64,000 bases of DNA from Amycolatopsis cihanbeyliensis (GCF_006715045.1 NZ_VFML01000001.1:4122501-4186500); one strand, 5' to 3'. Numbered from the stretch's first letter, positions 16,112-24,189 are shown. The notes: a model not told the origin generated them from the sequence alone. Translations and numbers: made by a program.

Positions 16112-17007
16112 TGCTGCCACAGCCAGAACTCCACTCCCTGGTTGTCCACGCAGTCCGCGGTGCGCCCGTAGGGCTGCTGCCCGACCTCGCGCACCCGACC
16201 GCCCTGGGCACCGACCCGCTCGACGGCGGCGTCCAGGTCGTCCACGGCGTACATCATCTTCCAGCCGGGGTAGGGCTGCCCGCCCCACAGCCCGGCGTCC
16301 GGCAGCCCGGAGCCCTCGATCCGCCAGGCCCGGTCCACGAACCCGGCGCCGAACTGCCAGCCCAGCACCGCGCCGTAGAACGCCTTGGCCGCCTCGTCGT
16401 CCGGCACGGTGAAGGTGAAGTACCCGGCGTTGCCGTGCCGTGGCTCCGCCACTCCGGCCGAGGACCGCCGCGGTGCCTGCACCACCAGCCAGCGCTGGTG
16501 GAAGGGGTCCACGATCGTGCCCTTGCGGCCATGCTCGTCGCTGGTCACCTCGTGCTGCACGGTGGCGCCCAGTTCGACGGCCCGCGCCACGGCGGTGTCC
16601 GCGTCCGGCACCTCCACCCGGATCGCCGCGCCCCCGCCGGAGCCCTCGACGTGCCCGATCTCCGGGAACTCCTCGGCCAGCATCAGCACCGAGTCCCCGA
16701 TGGCCAGTTCGGCGTGCCCGATCCGCCCGTCGTCCAGCACGATCGGTTCGGCCCGCCGGGTGGCGCCGAAGGCCCGCTCGTAGAAGTCCAGCGCCCGCCG
16801 GGCGTCGGACACGGCCAGGTAGGTGCCGAGCGAGTGGTAGTCGGCCCTGGCAGGGGTCTCGGTGGTGGTCATGTCTCCTCCATCGGCGACGGTGTCCAGG
16901 ATCGCGCGGCGCAGCGAGAGGCGCAGCGCGTCGGCGAACCGGGGGTCCGGATCGGCCGGCTGGTACGGGTCACGGAGGGCGTCCAGCGGGTCAGACGGTT
17001 CGGTCAT
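16108..17007 (-). CDS. Two-domain VOC (glyoxalase-fold) protein with an ECF-associated N-terminal helix
   Basis: Protein of 299 residues. The first 45 residues (MTEPSDPLDALRDPYQPADP then 'RFADALRLSLRRAIL') form an amphipathic helical lead-in unlike enzymes. Two VOC domains follow: about 55-180 ('YLAVSDARRALDFYERAFGA') and 190-299 ('NAGYFTFTVPDDEAAKAFYG'). ATG 17007 follows GGAAGGAGG and overlaps the end of the sigma gene by 17 bases. Coupling to an ECF factor suggests the lead-in helix may contact sigma while the VOC domains bind a small ligand. Confidence 0.83.
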   Translation of the reverse strand: MTEPSDPLDALRDPYQPADPDPRFADALRLSLRRAILDTVADGGDMTTTETPARADYHSLGTYLAVSDARRALDFYERAFGATRRAEPIVLDDGRIGHAELAIGDSVLMLAEEFPEIGHVEGSGGGAAIRVEVPDADTAVARAVELGATVQHEVTSDEHGRKGTIVDPFHQRWLVVQAPRRSSAGVAEPRHGNAGYFTFTVPDDEAAKAFYGAVLGWQFGAGFVDRAWRIEGSGLPDAGLWGGQPYPGWKMMYAVDDLDAAVERVGAQGGRVREVGQQPYGRTADCVDNQGVEFWLWQQ

Positions 17008-17524
17008 CGCGGCCCTCCTTCCCCTGGTAGACGGCACGGAACGCGGCGCGGGCCCGGACCAGCAGCGCCTCGGTGGCGTGCACGGTGCGGCCGAGGTGTT
17101 CGGCGACCTCGGGTACGCCGAGGCCGTCCAGGTAGCGCAGGGTGAGCGCGGCCCGGTGGTGCGCGCCCAGCTCGGCGAGGGCCTGCCGGGCCAGCAGGGC
17201 GTCCAGCTCGGCCTCCCACGGGTCGGCGGACTCCGGTTCGGACTCGTGCACCAGCCGCAACCCGCGTTCCTCGCGCTCGCGGCGGCGCCAGTGGTCGGCC
17301 AGCTTGTGCCGGGCCACCCCGATCAGCCACGGGACGCTGACCGGGGTCGCCCCCGGTTTCCGCGCCGCGTGCACCGCGCCGAGGAAGGTCTCCGAGGTCA
17401 GCTCCTCGGCCAGCGTGCGGTTCCCGCAACGGGACAGCAGGTAGCCGTAGACCTCCGGCAGCGCCGCGTCGTAGAGGTCGAGCAGCGCGAAAGCCGGGTC
17501 CGGTCGCACCCGAGGTTCCGTCAC
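16991..17524 (-). CDS. ECF sigma factor
   Basis: Protein of 177 residues. Region 2 spans about 12-75 ('LYDAALPEVYGYLLSRCGN', 'LAEELTSETFLGAVHA', 'WLIGVARHKLADHWRRRERE'). Region 4 spans about 110-165 ('LGAHHRAALTLRYLDGLGVP', 'VAEHLGRTVHATEALLVRAR'). It has neither an anti-sigma zinc finger nor a fused SnoaL domain. It starts with GTG 17524, four bases after the stop of the upstream hypothetical gene. The unit 17858 to 15755 (hypothetical, sigma, VOC, SnoaL) looks like one operon with internal overlaps. Confidence 0.88.
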   Translation of the reverse strand: MTEPRVRPDPAFALLDLYDAALPEVYGYLLSRCGNRTLAEELTSETFLGAVHAARKPGATPVSVPWLIGVARHKLADHWRRREREERGLRLVHESEPESADPWEAELDALLARQALAELGAHHRAALTLRYLDGLGVPEVAEHLGRTVHATEALLVRARAAFRAVYQGKEGRDDRTV

Positions 17525-17528
17525 ACCC

Positions 17529-17858
17529 TCATCGTCGTCCGGGGGCCGGCTTCTCCGACGGGTGATCCCCGGATTTTCTCGCCGGCCAGGTCATCCGGAT
17601 GGTCACCAGGTGCATCCGGTCGGATTCCAGCAGCCGGTACACGCTCACCACCCAGGTCCCGCGGCGCGGCCGGACCCGCCGGAAGTAGTCCTCGGCGCAG
17701 GCACCGGTGTAGCGGGCGAGCCAGGCCTCCCGCCGGTCCTTGTGGTGCTCGAGGCAGAAGCCCATGTCGTCCACGCGCTCGGTGTAGACGTGCTCGCGGT
17801 AGCCACGGGCGCGCTCGTGCCGGTACTCGATCTCGTGCGGATATCCCGGGTCGGGCAT
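17529..17858 (-). CDS. Hypothetical protein at the head of the ECF operon
   Basis: Protein of 109 residues rich in Arg, His and Tyr ('PHEIEYRHERARGYREHVYT', 'DDMGFCLEHHKDRREAWLAR'), with one CxE and one CAEDY cysteine but no recognised domain. It lacks a signal peptide and membrane segment. Codon use looks normal and it ends four bases before the sigma gene, which supports a real cistron. I do not recognise the family. The divergent XRE regulator begins 97 bases upstream, beyond a perfect 14-bp palindrome. Confidence 0.6.
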   Translation of the reverse strand: MPDPGYPHEIEYRHERARGYREHVYTERVDDMGFCLEHHKDRREAWLARYTGACAEDYFRRVRPRRGTWVVSVYRLLESDRMHLVTIRMTWPARKSGDHPSEKPAPGRR

Positions 17859-17886
17859 GTGCGGATGGTTCGAGTCGAGACCGGCT

Positions 17887-17900
17887 GTCGAGATCTCGAC
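17887..17900. promoter_or_regulatory. 14-bp perfect palindrome GTCGAGATCTCGAC between divergent genes
   Basis: The palindrome sits between the ECF-operon hypothetical gene (minus) and the XRE regulator gene (plus). A plus-strand -10-like TACGAT is at 17917-17922, which places the palindrome over its -35 region. That is a natural position for autoregulation by the XRE protein; this role is inferred from position only. Confidence 0.5.
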
Positions 17901-17955
17901 TGTCGCCGCTCCGACTTACGATTCGTGATCACGCGGTACCGAGGGGTGATAGTCG

Positions 17956-18786
17956 ATGGGCGTGCCGAGGAAACCGAACCACGCGCGGCGGCAACTCGGC
18001 CGCACCCTGCGCAAGTTGCGGGAGCGGGCCCGGATGAGCCAGGACGAGGTCGCGAAGGAGATGCACTTCTCCAAGGCGAAGGTGAGCAGGCTGGAGCTGG
18101 GGCAGTTGCCGAACCGCTTCGAGCTGATGGCCCTGCTGGACCTCTACGGCGTGATCGTCTCGGACTACGCCCCGTACCTGGGGATGCTGGCCCGGGCCCA
18201 GGAACGCGGCTGGTGGCACACCTACGGGCTGGACGACAAGGGCTACGTCCCGCTGGAGGACGAGGCCTGCCTGGTGCGCGAGTACCAGCTCGGCTACATC
18301 CCCGGGCTGTTGCAGACCGAGGCGTACATGCGGGCGGGCTTCGAGGGTTCGCTCGAGCCGGAGCGGGCGAACAACGACGTGGCGGTCCGACTGCGCAGGC
18401 AACGGCGGCTGACCGAGGAACCGACGCTGCGGCTGCACGCGATCCTGGACGAGACCGTGCTGCGCAGGCCGGTGCTGGACCCCGCAGGGCAACGCGCGCA
18501 GCTCGAACATCTCATCGCGGCGACCGCGCTGCCCACGGTGACCGTGCAGGTGATCCCGCTGGCGGTCGGCGCGCATCGCGGCCGGTCTGGCACGTTCGTC
18601 ATCCTGAGCTACCCGGACCCCAAGGACCCGGACATCGCTTACCTGGAGCACGGGTTCGGGTCCTGGCAAACGGAGAAGGAGTCGCAGGTCCGCGCTGCTA
18701 GGCTGGCCTTCGAGCACCTCGCCGACCTGGCGCTGGACCAGGCGGACTCGATCGCGCTGATCCGGCGGGTGATCGCCGAGACCTGA
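17956..18786 (+). CDS. XRE-family regulator with DUF5753 domain
   Basis: Protein of 276 residues. The N-terminal Cro/C1 helix-turn-helix (about 14-70: 'LGRTLRKLRERARMSQDEVA', 'FSKAKVSRLELGQLP') is followed by a DUF5753 domain with the conserved 'LVREYQLGYIPGLLQTEAYM' and 'FVILSYPDPKDPDIAYLEHG'. Such proteins are highly amplified in actinomycetes, are usually paired with a small DUF397 protein, and some affect development or antibiotic production. The start follows GAGGGGTGA. The DUF397 partner starts 14 bases after the stop. Confidence 0.92.
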   Translation: MGVPRKPNHARRQLGRTLRKLRERARMSQDEVAKEMHFSKAKVSRLELGQLPNRFELMALLDLYGVIVSDYAPYLGMLARAQERGWWHTYGLDDKGYVPLEDEACLVREYQLGYIPGLLQTEAYMRAGFEGSLEPERANNDVAVRLRRQRRLTEEPTLRLHAILDETVLRRPVLDPAGQRAQLEHLIAATALPTVTVQVIPLAVGAHRGRSGTFVILSYPDPKDPDIAYLEHGFGSWQTEKESQVRAARLAFEHLADLALDQADSIALIRRVIAET

Positions 18787-18800
18787 GCCGGGAGGGCACC

Positions 18801-18980
18801 GTGGAGTGGCGCACGAGCAGCTACAGCGATGGCGACCACAACAGCGCCTGCGTCGAGGTGGCGTTCCACGGCTACGGCGTGGCGGTGCGGGACTCGAAGT
18901 CGCCGGAGACCGGCACGCTGAGGTTCCCGGCGGCGGCCTGGCGGGCGTTCCTGGCCGCCGGTCAGCGCGGCAGCCGGTAG
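18801..18980 (+). CDS. DUF397 small protein, partner of the XRE/DUF5753 regulator
   Basis: Protein of 59 residues from a GTG preceded by GGGAGGGC. It begins MEWRTSSYSDGDHNSACVEV and continues 'VAVRDSKSPETGTLRFPAAA', a textbook DUF397 pattern. These small proteins act with the adjacent XRE/DUF5753 regulator, in some systems as its antagonist. The 3' end overlaps the 3' end of the convergent SDR gene by 19 bases. Confidence 0.88.
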   Translation: MEWRTSSYSDGDHNSACVEVAFHGYGVAVRDSKSPETGTLRFPAAAWRAFLAAGQRGSR

Positions 18981-19665
18981 GCGCGGCGCAGCGCGAACTC
19001 GAACAGGCGTTGCGGCAGCAGGGTCTTCAACCGCGGCACCCAGCCGGCCGCGCGCCCGGCGCCGTACCGCCCGCGCGGTGAGCCGCTCTCCGCGACCCGC
19101 CGGATCAGCTCCGCGGCCTTACGCGGGTCCTCGCCGCGGCGCAGCGCCCGGTGCGGAACGCGCCCGGTTCGACCAGGGAGACCGCGATGCCCAGGTGCCA
19201 CACCTCCTGGCGCAGCGCCTCGGTATAGCGGGCCAGCGCGGCCTTGCTCGCCGCGTAGAAACCCTCGCCCGGCTCGCCGACCCACGCCGCCAGCGAGCCG
19301 ACGTTGATGATCCGGCCAGCCCGGCCCGCGCGCATCCCGGGCAGCACGGCATTGGTGACCCGTACCGTGCCGAGGAAGTTGGCCTCGAACACCTCCCGCG
19401 CCTCGGCGGGGGTGACCTCCTCGGCGAACCCCTCGCACATGATCCCGGCGTTGTTCACCAGCACGTCGATCCGGCCGACCCGCTCGACGCACCGCCGCAC
19501 GGAATCGTCGGACCGGATGTCCAACTCCAGCATCTCCACCCCACCCCCGGCCGGGCGCGGGCGGCGGGACGTGCCGAAGACCCGGGCGCCGTGCTCGGCG
19601 AAGGCCAGGGCGGTGGCCAGGCCGATGCCCGAGGACGCCCCGGTGACCAGCACGGTTGTCGGCAT
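18962..19665 (-). pseudogene. Short-chain dehydrogenase with a one-base frameshift
   Basis: From ATG 19665 (AGGAG upstream) the frame reads a classical SDR: TGASSGIGLATALAFAEHGA, 'VLVNNAGIM' and the catalytic 'FYAASKAALARYTEAL'. After 'LVEPGAFRTG' it runs into an unrelated arginine-rich tail that stops at 19105. Adding one G to the GGG run at 19147-19149 (minus strand) restores 'ALRRGEDPRKAAELIRRVAE' to a normal C-terminus ending at 18962, where it overlaps the DUF397 gene. The span of 704 bases also fits a lost base. It is either a recent loss of function or a homopolymer sequencing error. The catalytic core is intact. Confidence 0.75.
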
Positions 19666-19685
19666 GGTGACTCCTGTCGCCGCGG

Positions 19686-20021
19686 TCAGCCGCCTCGGGG
19701 CGCGTACATGATGACGGCCATCCCGGCCAGGCAGATCAGCGCGCCGATGATGTCGAAGCGGTCGGGGCGGTAGCCGTCGGCGACCATCCCCCAGGCGATC
19801 GACCCTGCGACGAATATGCCCCCGTAGGCGGCGAGGATGCGGCCGAAGTGGGCGTCCGGCTGGAAGGTGGCGACCACCCCGTACAGGCCCAGCGCGATCA
19901 TCCCGGCGCCGATCCAGATCCAGCCCCGGTGCTCGCGGATGCCCTGCCAGACCAGCCAGGCGCCGCCGATCTCCAGCACGGCGGCGAGCAGGAACAGGGC
20001 AACGGAGCGGAGCACGAGCAC
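19686..20021 (-). CDS. YnfA/UPF0060-like small membrane protein
   Basis: Protein of 111 residues with four hydrophobic segments and the family pattern '[20 protein letters not shown]', '[20 protein letters not shown]' and '[20 protein letters not shown]'. UPF0060 (YnfA) proteins resemble half-size drug/metabolite exporters of the SMR type; substrates are uncertain. The GTG start at 20021 lies inside a 13-bp palindrome, with TAGAGT nine bases upstream, so initiation is probably leaderless or nearly so. The gene lies 20 bases upstream of the SDR and may be co-transcribed. Confidence 0.83.
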   Translation of the reverse strand: MLVLRSVALFLLAAVLEIGGAWLVWQGIREHRGWIWIGAGMIALGLYGVVATFQPDAHFGRILAAYGGIFVAGSIAWGMVADGYRPDRFDIIGALICLAGMAVIMYAPRGG

Positions 20022-20028
20022 AGTGCTC
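20016..20028. promoter_or_regulatory. Perfect palindrome GAGCACAGTGCTC over the YnfA-like start codon
   Basis: Six-base arms with a single central base overlap the GTG start (20019-20021). On the minus strand a -10-like TAGAGT lies at 20031-20036. A protein bound here would block transcription initiation. No regulator gene is adjacent. Confidence 0.4.
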
Positions 20029-20191
20029 GCACTCTAACGCCGCGCCACCCCGCGCGGCAGCATGTCCACCATCCCGGGTGATCCCGGCGGGAGCTGATGC
20101 TGTGCGGGCCGCGGCGGATCGAGCGGGAGCCCGCGACACTGGGCGCCGGCAGGCACCTGCTGGGCCATCGCGCACGCCGCCCCCTGATCAG

Positions 20192-20197
20192 TAACCT
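20192..20197 (+). promoter_or_regulatory. -10 element TAACCT, leaderless promoter of the GNAT gene
   Basis: TAACCT ends seven bases before ATG 20205. No ribosome-binding site precedes the ATG, and the in-frame residues encoded upstream of it are not GNAT-like, which supports this start. Confidence 0.45.
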
Positions 20198-20204
20198 GAC
20201 CGGT

Positions 20205-20783
20205 ATGCCCCGGCTGTTCTCCCCCGCGGTACCCGAGGGAACCCTGCGCGGCACGGCGCAGCCGACGATCCCGGCGGGCGAGCTGGCCCTGCGACCGTGG
20301 CGGGCGGCCGACGCTCCCGAGGTGCGCGCGGCTTTCGACAACCCGGAGATCCGGCACTGGCACCGGCGGCGGTTCGACTCCGTCGCGGAGGCGGGGGAGT
20401 GGATCGCGGGGTGGTCGGCGCAGTGGGCTGCCGAGACGGCGGCGAGCTGGGCGATCACCGGCGGCGCGCTGGCGGGTCAGGTCGGCCTGCGGAACATCGA
20501 CCTGGCGAGCGGCTGCGCGAGCCTGTCCTACTGGGTGCTTCCCGCCGCGCGGGGCCGGAAGGTCGCCACCCGCGCGGTGCGGGCGCTCGCCGAATGGTGT
20601 TTCGGGGAGTTGGGTCTGCGGCGGCTGGAGATCCCGCATTCCGCCGCCAACGAGGCGTCCTGCCGGGTGGCGGGCGGCCTCGGTTACCCACTGGAGGGGA
20701 TCATGGAGGGCGCCCTGCCGCACGAGGACGGCTGGCACGATATGCACCTGCACGCCCGGGTCACGGTGCCCGCCTCGACATAG
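20205..20783 (+). CDS. GNAT N-acetyltransferase (RimJ/RimL type)
   Basis: Protein of 192 residues. 'GELALRPWRAADAPEVRAAF' opens the fold, 'LSYWVLPAARGRKVATRAVR' is the acetyl-CoA pyrophosphate-binding loop (R/QxxGxG/A variant), and 'IPHSAANEASCRVAGGLGY' is the typical RimJ/L-type C-terminal motif. It would acetylate an amine on a protein or small molecule; the substrate is unknown. ATG 20205 is chosen because similarity starts here and a -10 element is correctly spaced. Confidence 0.82.
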   Translation: MPRLFSPAVPEGTLRGTAQPTIPAGELALRPWRAADAPEVRAAFDNPEIRHWHRRRFDSVAEAGEWIAGWSAQWAAETAASWAITGGALAGQVGLRNIDLASGCASLSYWVLPAARGRKVATRAVRALAEWCFGELGLRRLEIPHSAANEASCRVAGGLGYPLEGIMEGALPHEDGWHDMHLHARVTVPAST

Positions 20784-20816
20784 CGTGCCGCTCTGGCCAG
20801 GCCCGCCGCGGGCGTG

Positions 20817-21314
20817 TCAGGAGGCGGGCGGCAGCGCGAGCCAGTCCTGCCAGGTGATGTCGCGGCCCAGATAACGCGGCCGCTGGAACGGCCAGTCGGC
20901 GGCGATCCAGCGCGGCACCAGCGCGTCGAGCGCACGCTCCGCCTCGCCGCCGACGAGGTCGTCCACCACCCACCAGGAGACCTCGCCGTCGGAGCCGGTG
21001 CGCTCGGGCGGGTCGATGTAGACGCAGCCGAGGACGGCCGTCTCCTCCTCGTCCAGCAGCGCGTAGTTGAACGACTGGTGCGCCGCTATCTCCTTCTCGT
21101 GCCGCCGCAGGTCGATGCGGTCCTCTTCATAGGTCATCGTCGCCTTGGGCCAGGCCCAGTCCGGACCGAAGATCTCCCACAGGCGCTCGCGGGAGCCCAT
21201 CACGGCGGGGTAGTCGAGCGCGGTGTCCGCCTCCCGGATCGGCCGCAGGTGCAGCGCGGTGCCGGGCACCGGCACGTGGACGGGGTGGACGAAGTCGTCA
21301 GGCAGCCAGCTCAT
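20817..21314 (-). CDS. GNAT-fold N-acetyltransferase
   Basis: Protein of 165 residues. 'ALHLRPIREADTALDYPAVM' is a GNAT beginning, 'FNYALLDEEETAVLGCVYID' is the central strand, and 'GEVSWWVVDDLVGGEAERAL' replaces the usual acetyl-CoA loop, which is poorly conserved. The C-terminus is short. Substrate unknown. ATG 21314 has no ribosome site; TAGCCT eight bases upstream (21323-21328) suggests a leaderless or near-leaderless message. It is convergent with the other GNAT gene and divergent from the molybdopterin oxidoreductase. Confidence 0.75.
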   Translation of the reverse strand: MSWLPDDFVHPVHVPVPGTALHLRPIREADTALDYPAVMGSRERLWEIFGPDWAWPKATMTYEEDRIDLRRHEKEIAAHQSFNYALLDEEETAVLGCVYIDPPERTGSDGEVSWWVVDDLVGGEAERALDALVPRWIAADWPFQRPRYLGRDITWQDWLALPPAS

Positions 21315-21432
21315 CGGGGCCGAGGCTACAACCGGCCGCCCGGATCGCCCACCGAGAACGGCGCGGGCGACCGGGTCTGGACAGCGGACCGGTCGACGGG
21401 CGGCGGTGTCGCCTCCCCTCGCTCGAACGGGT

Positions 21433-21438
21433 TACGTT
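21433..21438 (+). promoter_or_regulatory. -10 element TACGTT, leaderless promoter of the oxidoreductase
   Basis: TACGTT ends seven bases before the GTG at 21446 and no Shine-Dalgarno sequence is present. Confidence 0.45.
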
Positions 21439-21445
21439 CGACACT

Positions 21446-23563
21446 GTGACGAGCACGCATCAGCACACCTGCACGCTGTGCGAGGCGACCTGCGGCATCA
21501 CCGTCACGGTGGATGGCGACCGGGTCACCGACATCCGGGGGGACGAGCACGATCCCCTCTCCCGCGGCTACATCTGCCCCAAGGCCACCGCGCTCGCCGA
21601 TGTGCACCACGACCCGGACCGGCTGCGCCGCCCGCTGGTCAAGCAGGGCGACGGCTGGCGGGAGGCCGGCTGGGACGAGGCCTTCGACCTGGTGGCGCGG
21701 CGGCTCAACGCGATCAGGCGGGCGCACGGCAAGGACGCCGTGGCGACGGTGGTGGGCAACGCCGGCGCGCACAACCTCGGCATCCTGCTGTACGGCATCC
21801 CGTTCCTGCGCGCGCTGGGTAGCCGCAACACCTACTCCAGCCACTCGCTGGACGGCCTGCCGCACCTGTTCGCAGCCAAGCACCTGTTCGGCCACCAGCT
21901 CCTGATCCCGGTGCCCGACCTGGACCGCACCGACCTGCTCATCTGCCTCGGTGCCAACCCCGCGGTGTCCAACGGCAGCTTCCTGACCGCGCCGAACATC
22001 AAGGCCCGGCTGAAGGGGATCAGGCAGCGCGGCGGCCGGGTGGTGCTGATCGACCCCCGGCGGACCGAGAGTGCCGCGCACGCCAGCGAGCACCTGTTCA
22101 TCCGGCCCGGCACCGACGCGGTCCTGCTGCTGGCCATGGTGCGGGTGCTGTTCGCGGAGGGCCTGGTGCGGCCGGGCAGGCTGGCGTCCAGGCTGGACGG
22201 CATGGCCGAGCTGCGCGCGGCCGCGAACGACTACCCACCGGAGGTCGCCGCCGAGGCCACCGGCATCCCCGCCGAGCGGATCCGCGAACTCGCCCGCGAG
22301 CTGGCCCGGACCCCGCGGGCGGCGGTCTACGGCCGGGTCGGCGTGACCACCCAGGAGTTCGGCGGGCTGGCCGCCTGGCTGCTGGTGGTGCTGAACGTGC
22401 TGACCGGGCATCTGGACGAGCCCGGCGGGTCGATGTTCGGCACCCCCGCGGCGGACATCATCGGCCTCGCCAAACCCGGCAGCTTCGGCACCTTCCGCAG
22501 CCGGGTGCGCGGGCTGCCCGAGTTCGGCGGGGAACTCCCGATGGCCGCGCTGGCCGAGGAGATCGACACCCCCGGCGAGGGGCGGGTGCGGGCGCTGCTG
22601 ACCGTCGGGGGCAACCCGGTGCTGTCCGCGCCGAACGGTGCCCGGCTGGACGCCGCGTTGCCGGGGCTGGACTTCATGGTCGCGATCGACTTCTACCTGA
22701 ACGAGACCAGCAGGCACGCCGACGTCATCCTGCCGCCCACCGCGCAGCTCGAGCGCTCGCACTACGAGCTGGCGCTGGCCGCGATGTCCGTGCGCAACGT
22801 GGCCAGGTACGTCCCGCCGGTCTTCCGGCGTGGCCACGACCAGCGGCACGACTGGGAAATCTGCCTCGAGCTGGCCAGCCGCATCCTCGGCGGGGGCAGG
22901 CTGCTGCGGCTGCTCGGCAGGGGCGGCCCGGAGGCCATGCTGGCGCCGGCGCTGCGCGCGGGACCCTACGGCCTGCGCAAGGGCAGGCGCGGGATCTCGC
23001 TCGGCATGCTGCGCAGGCGGCCGCACGGGGTGGACCTCGGGCCGCTGCGCCGGATGCTGCCGGGGCGCCTTGCCGGCAAGGGCACCCGGATCGACCTCGC
23101 CCCGCACCCCTACCTGGCGGACCTGCCGCGGCTGCGGGAGGGGCTGGCGGCCCCGCGGGGCGAGGACGAGCTGATCCTGATCGGCAGGCGTCAGCTACGC
23201 AGCAACAACTCCTGGATGCACAACAGCCCCCGACTGGTGAAAGGCAAGCCGCGCTGCACCCTGCTGGTGCACCCGGAGGACGCCCGCGGCCGGGGCCTTG
23301 CCGAGGGGGACCTGGCCACGCTGTCCTCCACGGTCGGCGAGATCACGGTGCCGGTCGAGCTGACCGACTCGATCATGCCCGGCGTGGTGAGCCTGCCGCA
23401 CGGCTGGGGGCACGGCAGGAAGGGCACCCGGCTGCGGGTGGCCGCCGAGCACGCCGGGGTCAGCATGAACGACATCACCGACGACACGCGCGTGGACCGG
23501 CTGACCGGCACCGCCGCGTTCTCCGGGCTCCGGGTGCGGCTGCGGGCCGGCACCGGAGGCTAG
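21446..23563 (+). CDS. Molybdopterin-dependent oxidoreductase with N-terminal Fe4S4 domain
   Basis: Protein of 705 residues of the DMSO reductase / formate dehydrogenase superfamily. The N-terminal cluster-binding cysteines are in CTLCEATCGI and 'GYICPK'. Molybdopterin domains follow ('AVATVVGNAGAHNLG', 'LICLGANPAVSNGSFLTAP', 'HADVILPPTAQLERSHYELA'), and a C-terminal dinucleotide-binding domain has 'RRQLRSNNSWMHNSPRL' and 'GVVSLPHGWGHGR'. No twin-arginine signal is present, so it is cytoplasmic. No partner subunit lies nearby; it may be a single-subunit FdhA-like enzyme or an assimilatory oxidoreductase. Its TAG stop shares CTAG with the stop of the convergent VOC gene. Confidence 0.88.
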   Translation: MTSTHQHTCTLCEATCGITVTVDGDRVTDIRGDEHDPLSRGYICPKATALADVHHDPDRLRRPLVKQGDGWREAGWDEAFDLVARRLNAIRRAHGKDAVATVVGNAGAHNLGILLYGIPFLRALGSRNTYSSHSLDGLPHLFAAKHLFGHQLLIPVPDLDRTDLLICLGANPAVSNGSFLTAPNIKARLKGIRQRGGRVVLIDPRRTESAAHASEHLFIRPGTDAVLLLAMVRVLFAEGLVRPGRLASRLDGMAELRAAANDYPPEVAAEATGIPAERIRELARELARTPRAAVYGRVGVTTQEFGGLAAWLLVVLNVLTGHLDEPGGSMFGTPAADIIGLAKPGSFGTFRSRVRGLPEFGGELPMAALAEEIDTPGEGRVRALLTVGGNPVLSAPNGARLDAALPGLDFMVAIDFYLNETSRHADVILPPTAQLERSHYELALAAMSVRNVARYVPPVFRRGHDQRHDWEICLELASRILGGGRLLRLLGRGGPEAMLAPALRAGPYGLRKGRRGISLGMLRRRPHGVDLGPLRRMLPGRLAGKGTRIDLAPHPYLADLPRLREGLAAPRGEDELILIGRRQLRSNNSWMHNSPRLVKGKPRCTLLVHPEDARGRGLAEGDLATLSSTVGEITVPVELTDSIMPGVVSLPHGWGHGRKGTRLRVAAEHAGVSMNDITDDTRVDRLTGTAAFSGLRVRLRAGTGG

Positions 23564-23931
23564 CTGTACGGGGCGGTCAGCACCTCCATGGCGTGCCCGG
23601 CGGGGTCGTCGAAGTACACCCCGCGCCCACCGTGCTGGTGGTTGATCTCGCCTATGCCGCTGCGGTCCGGGTGGGCGTAGAAGGTCGCCCCGCTGGCCTT
23701 GATCCGCGCGAAGATCTCGTCGAACTCGGCCTCCTCCACCAGGAAGGCACAGTGCTGCCAGTGGACGTCGTCGGAGTCCATGAAGTCCAGGGTGACCTCG
23801 TTGCCGACCACGAGGGGCAGGAACGGCCCGTACTGCGGGCTGACCTCGAGGCCCAGGATGCCGGCGAGGAACTCCGCCGAGGTCTTCTTGTCGTGTGCCG
23901 GAACGATGATGTGATCCAGTCGTACTGCCAT
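23560..23931 (-). CDS. VOC family (glyoxalase-fold) protein
   Basis: Protein of 123 residues forming one VOC domain: 'RLDHIIVPAHDKKTSAEFLA', 'VHWQHCAFLVEEAEFDEIFA' and 'GRGVYFDDPAGHAMEVLTAP'. The metal ligands H and E are in family positions at the start and end. It could be a glyoxalase, a dioxygenase-like enzyme or a resistance-type binder; the substrate is unknown. ATG 23931 follows AGAAGGGAG. Its TAG stop coincides with that of the molybdopterin oxidoreductase (shared CTAG at 23560-23563). Confidence 0.85.
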   Translation of the reverse strand: MAVRLDHIIVPAHDKKTSAEFLAGILGLEVSPQYGPFLPLVVGNEVTLDFMDSDDVHWQHCAFLVEEAEFDEIFARIKASGATFYAHPDRSGIGEINHQHGGRGVYFDDPAGHAMEVLTAPYS

Positions 23932-23999
23932 GGTTCGCTCCCTTCTCGGTTACCTTGTCACCCGCGCGGCGGGGTGAGCGCCCCCGCCGCGGTGGCCAG

Positions 24000-24189
24000 C
24001 CGCCCGCGGGGATCACCTCGTAGTCGACGTAGCCGGTGGGCAGGATGATCGATCCCCAGTGGCACATCGTGTTGTCGAGCGCGATCAGCGTGCTCTCCCG
24101 GCCGCCGTGCCGCTCGTGGGTGCTGGTGAACCCGGTGGCCGGCTTGTTCGCCAGCTCGCCCGCCTGCCACGGCCCGGCCGTGCTCGGCC
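24000..24189 (-). pseudogene. Remnant of a WrbA-like NAD(P)H:quinone oxidoreductase
   Basis: On the minus strand about 62 codons read the conserved C-terminal half of WrbA-type flavoproteins: 'AGELANKPATGFTSTHERHG' followed by 'ALDNTMCHWGSIILPTGY'. The N-terminal flavodoxin core with the FMN loop is missing. The tail after 'VIPAGGWPP' is unrelated and runs into the upstream region of the VOC gene. There is no start codon or ribosome site for the fragment. It is best read as a decayed gene. Confidence 0.7.
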
